Source of the DNA: Poriferisodalis sp965203655
GTDB lineage: Bacteria > Actinomycetota > Acidimicrobiia > Acidimicrobiales > Poriferisodalaceae
DNA: 64,000 nucleotides
Reading direction: 5' to 3'
Assembly: GCF_965203655.1 (NCBI RefSeq)
Contig: NZ_CBDBDD010000008.1
Coordinates: 310,001 to 374,000, forward strand
Position 1 is the stretch's first letter. Every line of letters starts with the position of its first letter. The notes beneath the pieces were generated by a model. That model saw nothing but the letters and a program-made list of their open reading frames with translations, had not been told where the DNA came from and ran no database searches. Below, one piece after another: positions 58,398-64,000 of this stretch. Both the position numbers and the translations under genes were made by a program.

Positions 58398-58501
58398 AGC
58401 AGTATCGCGGCACCGACGCGGTATCGGAGCTTGGGAGGCTCAAGAAAATCACTGGCCTGCGCTGGCGGTGCGTGATCTACCGTGGGCGTCGAGGTCGCCG
58501 T

Positions 58502-58527
58502 GGCAGCGGGGGCTCGCCCCGGCTGCC
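58502..58527. promoter_or_regulatory. 11-bp hairpin in region upstream of comM
   Basis: GGCAGCGGGGG (58502-58512) pairs with CCCCGGCTGCC (58517-58527) with one mismatch and a CTCG loop, in the 234-nt region between the divergent small membrane protein and comM. It may be a leader hairpin or operator. No competence-type promoter box is recognised. GGAGGAGGCTC at 58621 is the comM ribosome site. Confidence 0.4.
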
Positions 58528-58631
58528 GCACGACTTGCTGCTGTGATCGTGGCCCCCTGGCGGGCCTCCTCGAAGAATCCGGACCGTGCTCGTCGTGAGC
58601 CGTGTCCGCTCTCAGTTGCTGGAGGAGGCTC

Positions 58632-60149
58632 ATGCTGGCTACTGCAACGGCCGCGACGCTCGTCGGCGTGGACGGCCACGTTGTCACCGTCGAAGTGCAC
58701 GTCACCGACGGTCTGCCCTCATTCACGATCGTCGGCCTGCCCGATGCCGCATGCCGCGAGGCGCGAGATCGGGTGCGTTCTGCCGTGCTGTCGTCGGGAC
58801 TCGAATGGCCCCAGCGTCGTGTCACGGTGAACCTGGCACCGTCGGGTTTGCGCAAGGGCGGCGCGGGTCTGGACCTGGCGATAGCCGTCGCCTACCTGGC
58901 CGTCACCGATCAGGTACCGATCGACTCTCTCGACGGCAAGGCGTTCGTCGGCGAGCTGGGTCTGGATGGGGCGATACGGGCCGTGGTGGGAGTCGTCCCG
59001 CTGGTCGACGCGCTGCGCGACCGCGCCGTGGTGATCGCCCACGAGTCCCACCACGTCGCGCTTGCCGCGAATCCCCGCGAGGTCTGTACGGCCCAGAATC
59101 TGAGGCAGCTCGCAGCGGTGCTGGGCGGCAGGTCGTCATGGCCCGATCCGCCGCCCGATCCGCGCCGGCCAAGGCCCGTCGCGGTGCCCGATCTCGCAGA
59201 TGTCGTCGGGCAACCGCTTGCGCGCCGGGCGATCGAGGTCGCCGCAGCAGGCGGTCACCACTTGCTGATGCTGGGGCCGCCCGGGGCCGGCAAGACCATG
59301 CTGGCCCGCCGCCTGGTGGGACTGCTGCCCGAGCTCAGCTCCGAGCGTGCCATGGAGGCGACACGGGTCCAATCGGCGGCCGGACTGCCGCTGCCGACGG
59401 GCCTCGCGACCCGACCGCTGCTTCGCAGCCCCCATCACACGGCGACCATGGCAGCGCTCATCGGCGGCGGCTCGCCGGCGGTGCGCCCCGGGGAGGTCTC
59501 CCTCGCCCATCGCGGGGTGCTGTTTCTGGACGAACTCGGCGAGTTCGCGCCGAGCGTGCTCGACGCGATGCGTCAGCCGCTCGAAGAAGGCTTGGTGCGG
59601 GTGAGCCGTGCGGCTGGCTCCTGCGAGTTTCCTGCCCGCTTCTTGCTGGTGGCCGCCATGAATCCGTGCCCGTGCGGGCAGGCGGGTCGGCCCAACGCCT
59701 GCCGCTGCTCCGACTACGTCAGGCAGCGTTACCTGCGGCGGCTGTCCGGGCCGCTGCTCGACCGCTTCGACCTCCGTGTGCAGGTACCGCGTCCCGAGCC
59801 CGATCAACTGCTTGACGGCACCGGCGGCGAGTCCACCGAGACGGTCGGTGCCCGGGTGGCTGCTGCACGTGATCGAGCCGCAGCCCGAGGAGTGGAGTCG
59901 AACGCCGAACTCTCGGGCCTCCAGCTCGAACGTCACGCCCCGCTCACCGCCTCCAGCCGCGACGAGCTGCGCAAGCGCCTACGGCAGGGACTGCTCAGCG
60001 GCCGCGGCCTCAAGCGAGTCCGTTGCGTCGCACTGACGCTGTGCGATCTCGCCGGCGATGAACCGCCGATCGACGCGGAGTGCCTGAACGAAGCGCTGAC
60101 GCTGCGTGCGAGTGTCGGCAATCTGCACGTCCCCGCCGCGGCGAGATGA
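58632..60149 (+). CDS. comM: ComM / YifB family Mg-chelatase-like AAA+ ATPase
   Basis: A 505-residue AAA+ protein; in naturally competent species ComM is a hexameric helicase that promotes branch migration of incoming DNA. Domains: an N-terminal Lon-protease-like fold (VTDGLPSFTIVGLPDAA, GLRKGGAGLDLAIAVAYL), Walker A LMLGPPGAGKTMLARRL, Walker B GVLFLDELGEF, sensor VAAMNPCPCG with the CxC-x8-CxC-type cysteines (PCPCGQ ... CRCSDY), and the C-terminal helical domain. GGAGGAGGCTC precedes ATG 58632. dprA overlaps its stop by 4 nt, so the two recombination helpers are coupled. Confidence 0.95.
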   Translation: MLATATAATLVGVDGHVVTVEVHVTDGLPSFTIVGLPDAACREARDRVRSAVLSSGLEWPQRRVTVNLAPSGLRKGGAGLDLAIAVAYLAVTDQVPIDSLDGKAFVGELGLDGAIRAVVGVVPLVDALRDRAVVIAHESHHVALAANPREVCTAQNLRQLAAVLGGRSSWPDPPPDPRRPRPVAVPDLADVVGQPLARRAIEVAAAGGHHLLMLGPPGAGKTMLARRLVGLLPELSSERAMEATRVQSAAGLPLPTGLATRPLLRSPHHTATMAALIGGGSPAVRPGEVSLAHRGVLFLDELGEFAPSVLDAMRQPLEEGLVRVSRAAGSCEFPARFLLVAAMNPCPCGQAGRPNACRCSDYVRQRYLRRLSGPLLDRFDLRVQVPRPEPDQLLDGTGGESTETVGARVAAARDRAAARGVESNAELSGLQLERHAPLTASSRDELRKRLRQGLLSGRGLKRVRCVALTLCDLAGDEPPIDAECLNEALTLRASVGNLHVPAAAR

Positions 60150-61318
60150 CCGGCTTCGTGGACGCCATGCCGGCCGACGGCCACGCTGCAGCAGAACTCG
60201 GCGCCCTGGTTGAGCTGTGCTCGCTGCCTCGCATCGGTCCGGCGCGCTTGCATGTGTTGCTGCGCGACCGCAGCGCACTCGACGCGATCTCCGCCTTGCG
60301 CCGCGGAGACGCAGCGACACTGGCTGCGCTGGGTGCGTGCCGCGGCGTGGATCCGGCGCTGCTGTCGACGTGGCAGCAGCACGCTGCGACCGCGATGGCT
60401 GAGGCAGCGCGCGACGGGCGGCCGGTCGGCGCCGGACTGCTCGACGCGCATGCAGCCGCCGGTGTGTGGCTGCACGTGCCATGGTGCAACGGTGCCGCTG
60501 AGCTGTGGGCGACCGATCCCGAACCCCCAGCGGTGCTGTTCGGTCGTGGCGCGCCGGTCGATCTCGCCCTGCGGCGGGTCGGCATCGTGGGTACGCGCCG
60601 GTGCAGCGCATACGGCCGCACCGTTGCGCGCCTGCTCGGCGAGGGTCTCGCCGCGCACGGCGTTGCAGTCGTCTCGGGTCTGGCGACCGGCATCGACGGC
60701 ATCGCCCAGCGAGCAGCGCTGGACGCGGGCGGTCCGGTCATCGGTGTTGTCGGCAGCGGGCTCGATTGCGTCTATCCCGCCGCGAACCGCGCCCTGTGGG
60801 TCGATGTCGGCGAGCACGGCACGCTGCTCAGCGAGTACCCGCTCGGCACGCACCCAGCGGCGTGGCAGTTCCCCGCACGCAACCGCATCGTGGCCGCACT
60901 GTGCGAGCTGCTCATCGTGGTCGAGTCCGGTCCATCGGGCGGCTCGATGTACACGGTCGAGGCCGCGGTCGAGCGCGGTCGCACTGTCATGGCTGTCCCC
61001 GGTCCGATCACCAGCAGCGCCTCGAGCGGCACGAATCGGCTGCTCGCCGAGGGGTGCGCTCCGGTGTGCGACACCGATGACGTGCTGCTGGCGCTGGGTG
61101 CAGCGGCGGGGGGCGCCGCTGCGGCTCCAATCGCATCGCTGCCTGACGATCCGCTCCAATGCGAGCTGCTGGATGAGCTCACTGCAGGCGGTCGTTCGGT
61201 CGACGAGTTGGCGCTGTGCGTCGAGGCATCACTCGCGGAGCTGGCCACGGCCCTCGGGAGGCTGCAGTTGTCGGGATGGGTCACCGAGACCGGTGGGTGG
61301 TGGGAGAAGTCTCGCTGA
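60146..61318 (+). CDS. dprA: DNA-processing protein DprA
   Basis: DprA protects incoming single-stranded DNA and loads RecA. The 390-residue protein contains a helix-hairpin-helix-like N-terminus (LCSLPRIGPARLHVLLRDR), the Rossmann-type core with VGIVGTRRCSAYGRTVAR, VVSGLATGIDGIAQRAAL, VIGVVGSGLDCVYPAANR, LLSEYPLGTHPA, FPARNRIVAAL and VVESGPSGGSMYT, and a C-terminal winged-helix part (GRSVDELALCVEASLAELA). ATG overlaps the comM stop. With no com pilus genes in view, natural competence is not shown. Confidence 0.95.
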   Translation: MTGFVDAMPADGHAAAELGALVELCSLPRIGPARLHVLLRDRSALDAISALRRGDAATLAALGACRGVDPALLSTWQQHAATAMAEAARDGRPVGAGLLDAHAAAGVWLHVPWCNGAAELWATDPEPPAVLFGRGAPVDLALRRVGIVGTRRCSAYGRTVARLLGEGLAAHGVAVVSGLATGIDGIAQRAALDAGGPVIGVVGSGLDCVYPAANRALWVDVGEHGTLLSEYPLGTHPAAWQFPARNRIVAALCELLIVVESGPSGGSMYTVEAAVERGRTVMAVPGPITSSASSGTNRLLAEGCAPVCDTDDVLLALGAAAGGAAAAPIASLPDDPLQCELLDELTAGGRSVDELALCVEASLAELATALGRLQLSGWVTETGGWWEKSR

Positions 61319-61357
61319 TGTCGCCGCTCGGACCCTGCGCTGGGCGGCATCTGTACT

Positions 61358-62269
61358 GTGGTTCTGGTGGCGAATGCGCCCTTGGAGTGGCGGATCTCCG
61401 AATTCGTGCTGTCGCTGACGGCAGCGTCGGAGGCGACCAAGCGCGCTTACCGGACCGATGTGGCCCAGTTCGCCGCATGGGCCTCACGCGCCGGCCTCGA
61501 CGCGCCCCGCGACGTCGACCGACGCTGGCTGCGGCGCTACGTCGCGTTCCTGTCGGTGCGCGGCCTGTCGCGGAGATCGGCAGCGCGCAAGGCCTCTGCG
61601 CTCCGGCGCTACTTCGGCTGGCTCGTACGCGACGGCGCAATCGGGCGCGATCCCTCAGTCGGGCTCGCCGCGCCCGCTGGCACCGGACGCCTTCCGCGGG
61701 TGCTCGGGGCGTCCGAGGTCTCCGGGATGCTCGGCGACGGCACGGTGCCCGACGACGCGACCGAGCTGCGCGATCGGCTAGTGCTCGAGCTGCTGTACGG
61801 CAGCGGGCTGCGGGTCGCCGAGCTGTGCCAGCTCGACCGTGGCGCCTACCGGGTGGGCGACCGGCACATCGAGGTGATCGGCAAGGGCGGCAGGCATCGG
61901 CGGGTTCCGCTCAGCGAACCGTCCATCGAGATGCTCGCCGCGTGGCGCAGCGGCGGCAGCGACGACTTCGACACGCAGCGTCTGCGCACCCCCGCCGATC
62001 GCGATCCTGCAGCACTGATCGTCAACTTGCGCGGCAAGCGGCTGGGGCCACGCGATGCGCAGCGGATCCTGGATCGCCATGCAGCACTGCCCACCCATCC
62101 GCACGCCCTGCGACACACCTATGCCACGCATCTGCTCGACGGCGGCGCCGATCTGCGGGTGGTGCAGGAGCTGCTTGGCCACCAGCGGCTCGCGACCACC
62201 CAGATCTATACGCACCTCAGCAAGGAACGCCTGCGGGAGGTCTACGAGTCGGCGCACCCGCGCGCCTGA
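61358..62269 (+). CDS. xerC: Tyrosine recombinase XerC
   Basis: XerC, with a XerD partner, resolves chromosome dimers at dif. At 303 residues it has the N-terminal SAM-like domain (FVLSLTAASEATKRAYRTDV) and all catalytic residues: Arg in GSGLRVAELCQL, Lys in GKGGRHRRVPL, His-x-x-Arg in HALRHTYATHLL, His in LGHQRLATTQ and the nucleophile Tyr in QIYTHLSKERL. GTG at 61358 starts 39 nt after dprA; a GTG at 61367 would drop three residues. Conserved context (dprA, rpsB) marks it as the housekeeping enzyme rather than a mobile-element integrase. Confidence 0.94.
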   Translation: MVLVANAPLEWRISEFVLSLTAASEATKRAYRTDVAQFAAWASRAGLDAPRDVDRRWLRRYVAFLSVRGLSRRSAARKASALRRYFGWLVRDGAIGRDPSVGLAAPAGTGRLPRVLGASEVSGMLGDGTVPDDATELRDRLVLELLYGSGLRVAELCQLDRGAYRVGDRHIEVIGKGGRHRRVPLSEPSIEMLAAWRSGGSDDFDTQRLRTPADRDPAALIVNLRGKRLGPRDAQRILDRHAALPTHPHALRHTYATHLLDGGADLRVVQELLGHQRLATTQIYTHLSKERLREVYESAHPRA

Positions 62270-62331
62270 AGGGTCCGGTCGCAGGGGCCTCGCTTGGCGT
62301 TCGGCGGCTTCGGCCGTACAAGGGCGCCGGC

Positions 62332-62892
62332 GTGCTGGGTGCATCGACGGCGCTCGTAGCTGTGTGCGTCGCGGTGCTGATTGCCGGCACTTCTGAGGCC
62401 CTAGCCCAAACCGGGCCATTGCCGACCTACATCTGGCCGGTGGACGGGACGGTCGTCGATCCCTTCCGACCCCCGTCGCACGCCTACGGACCGGGCAATC
62501 GCGGTCTCGAGTTCGCGACGCAGCGCGGAGCGCCGTTCTGGGCGGCGAGCGACGGCGTAGTCAGCTTCGCCGGTCCGGTCGGCGGACGACTGCACGTTAC
62601 GGTCAGCCATCCCGACGGTCTGCGTGTCTCCTACTCCGGGGTCGCGACCGTCGAGGTCGAGCGGGGCGAACGGGTGCGGCGGGGCCAGCCGCTCGGAACG
62701 GTTTCGGACCGGCTCCATGTCGGGGTGCGCAGGGGAAGGGTCTACCTCGACCCAGCCCAGATCTTCGCAGGTGGCCCCGGCGCAGGCCTCCGCCCATCTG
62801 GTGGGCGCCCGAGGCTGGTGCGATCCGCAGACTCCGTGTACCGGCTGCAACTGCGCTGGCTACACTCCGGCGCTGGCATTGCGGTGCTGTGA
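62332..62892 (+). CDS. LytM/M23-fold secreted protein with degenerate zinc site
   Basis: A 186-residue exported protein. The N-terminus is a hydrophobic signal (about 25 residues ending SEALA-QTG), then a LytM barrel: YIWPVDGTVVDPFRPP, APFWAASDGVVSFAG, HVTVSHPDGLRVSYSGV and RRGQPLGTVSDRLHVGV. Where active M23 peptidases have HxGxD this one has NRGLE (Asn56, Glu60); the first His of the HxH pair is Arg127, with only His129 left; and the SYxH His is Ser. So it probably lacks hydrolase activity and may regulate an amidase, as other degenerate LytM proteins do. Placement before rpsB equals Rv2891 in mycobacteria. GTG 62332 is the first available start after xerC. Confidence 0.85.
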   Translation: MLGASTALVAVCVAVLIAGTSEALAQTGPLPTYIWPVDGTVVDPFRPPSHAYGPGNRGLEFATQRGAPFWAASDGVVSFAGPVGGRLHVTVSHPDGLRVSYSGVATVEVERGERVRRGQPLGTVSDRLHVGVRRGRVYLDPAQIFAGGPGAGLRPSGGRPRLVRSADSVYRLQLRWLHSGAGIAVL

Positions 62893-63054
62893 GGTCCACA
62901 CCTTCGGAGACCCTGTCTCGGAGAGCTCGGGCCACACCTTCGCCGCAGCGCAACGACCCAAATGGCTGATCAGCTGGGGCGACCCCACGGTCACCGCTGC
63001 CCGCAGCGGTGTCGACCCCGGTGCAGAAGCGCGAACCGTGGGGAGGAGCACCTA
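62893..63054 (+). promoter_or_regulatory. rpsB leader region with strong hairpin
   Basis: This 162-nt leader contains a perfect 9-bp hairpin, CACCGCTGC (62992-63000), CC, GCAGCGGTG (63003-63011), 43 nt before the rpsB start. It may be a terminator for the LytM gene or part of an S2 autoregulatory leader, as described for rpsB in other bacteria. A GGGGAGGAG ribosome site at about 63040 follows. No promoter boxes are clear. Confidence 0.45.
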
Positions 63055-64000
63055 TGTCCGCTGTCGTGACCATGTCCGACTTGCTCACCGCCGGAGTCCA
63101 CTTCGGCCACCAGACCCGTCGATGGAATCCCAAGATGGAGCGCTTCCTGTGGGGCGAGCGCAACGGGATCTACATCATCGACCTGCGGCAGACGCTCGAG
63201 TTGCTGGAACAGGCCTATGGCTACGTGCGCGACACGGTGGCGGGAGGCGGCACGATCCTCTTTGTCGGCACCAAGCGCCAGGCGCAGTACCCGATCCAGC
63301 GCCACGCCAACGCCTGCGGCATGCCGTTCGTCAACCAGCGTTGGCTCGGCGGGATGCTCACCAACTTCCGCACCATCCGCGGCCGGGTCACCAAGATGCT
63401 TGAGTACGAGCGGATGCAGGCAGCCGGCGACTTCGACAACATGCCGAAGAAGGAAGCCCTCCTGCACATGCGCGAGCTCACCAAGCTGCAGCGCAACCTC
63501 AACGGCATCCGCAACATGGACAAGCTGCCCGATGCTGTATTCGTGCTCGATACGCCCAAGGAGCACATCGCCGTGGCCGAGGCGGTCAGGCTGAAGCTGC
63601 CGGTAGTCGCGGTGGCCGACTCGAACTCGGATCCCGACCCGATCAGCTATGTGATCCCCGGCAACGACGATGCCATCCGCTCGACCGAGCTGCTGTGCAG
63701 GGTCATGGCGGATGCGGCGCGGGAGGGCCGGTTCATGGCCGAGCGCAGCGGGGTGACGATGCCCTCGGCGGGGGAGCGCTCGCCCGAGGAAGAAGCGCGG
63801 ATCGCAGCGCAGCAGGCCGAAGCACAGCGCGCGGCACTGGCTGAGGCTGCCGCACGAGAAGCTCGCATCGCAGCCGATCAGGCTGCCAAGGCGGCGGCCG
63901 CAGCAGCAGTGCCCGACATGAACTCGCCCGCGGCCCCTGCGGCATCCGCCGATGCCGCCAGCGCGGCCCCCGCTGCCGGCGATGCCGCCGCAACTGGCGA
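63055..64000 (+). CDS. rpsB: 30S ribosomal protein S2 (C-terminal end beyond window)
   Basis: S2 joins the small subunit last and recruits S1 in some bacteria. Seen are LLTAGVHFGHQTRRWNPKM, ILFVGTKRQAQYPIQRHA, PFVNQRWLGGMLTNFRTI, PDAVFVLDTPKEHIAVAEA and ADSNSDPDPISYVIPGND, the complete S2 core over about 225 residues. After that an Ala/Glu-rich charged extension of at least 85 residues continues to the window edge with no stop, as in several actinobacterial S2 proteins. ATG at 63055 follows GGGGAGGAGCACCT. Confidence 0.96.

Noticed and set aside
61358..62269. XerC as integrase of a mobile element
   Set aside because: It lies in the conserved dprA-xerC-rpsB context, far from the island, with host composition, so it is the housekeeping recombinase.
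1..64000. tRNA, rRNA, tmRNA, 4.5S RNA or known riboswitch genes
   Set aside because: Gaps are short and none shows a cloverleaf, rRNA segments or recognised aptamer features by eye; a covariance-model scan would be needed to exclude small RNAs fully.

Overview
The window is one contiguous stretch of a high-GC actinobacterial chromosome. GTG starts are frequent, genes are densely packed with 1-35 nt overlaps, and typical actinobacterial markers are present: the NucS mismatch endonuclease, GTP-dependent PEP carboxykinase, and the gene order coaD / coiled-coil protein / DUF177 / rpmF / plsX / acpP / rnc / fpg-like / smc / ftsY / ffh / rpsP / khpA / rimM / trmD / rplS / yraN / comM / dprA / xerC / LytM-like / rpsB. 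The abundance of acyl-CoA genes and the general gene style would fit an Acidimicrobiia-like lineage, but the sequence alone does not fix the taxon.

Layout. 1-7451 (minus strand): methionine aminopeptidase (cut by the window edge), CaiB/BaiF CoA-transferase, enoyl-CoA hydratase, HIT protein, pantothenate kinase, geranylgeranyl-reductase-type flavoprotein and a large VanW-family envelope protein. 7615-14972: split MFE-2-like beta-oxidation genes (SDR dehydrogenase plus MaoC hydratase), nucS, an MBL hydrolase, a PEP-utilising-type protein without an ATP-grasp half, another enoyl-CoA hydratase and a CysQ-like phosphatase. 15199-20907: a polar amino-acid ABC transporter (lipoprotein, two permeases, ATPase) with a strong hairpin after the binding-protein gene. 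20961-29385: mixed housekeeping genes (zinc protein, HAD, EttA, exonuclease III, UvrD-like helicase, cytosolic BtuF-like protein, AMACR-like racemase, two small conserved genes).

29385-36766 is an accessory island of lower GC. It holds a C5-cytosine methyltransferase (+) facing a minus-strand operon of HerA-type ATPase, NurA-type nuclease with an extra zinc motif, an SPPY amino-methyltransferase and an HNH endonuclease. A 30-nt imperfect direct repeat (26/30) brackets it: one copy is the 3' end of the membrane-protein gene at 29014-29385, the other lies just before pck. No integrase is visible. I read it as a composite anti-phage / restriction-like cassette, and it is the most interesting part of the window.

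36812-64000: GTP-PEPCK, a small cold-shock-like protein, a DAK2/DegV-type kinase, RecG and RsmD, then the long translation / lipid / secretion / chromosome superoperon-like block ending in the start of rpsB. Within it, the Fpg homologue lacks the catalytic N-terminal proline and half its zinc cysteines, and the LytM-like protein lacks most zinc ligands. Intergenic DNA is short but holds many perfect hairpins and three small tandem-repeat arrays, several at convergent gene ends or in divergent promoters. No tRNA, rRNA, CRISPR array or transposase was seen.
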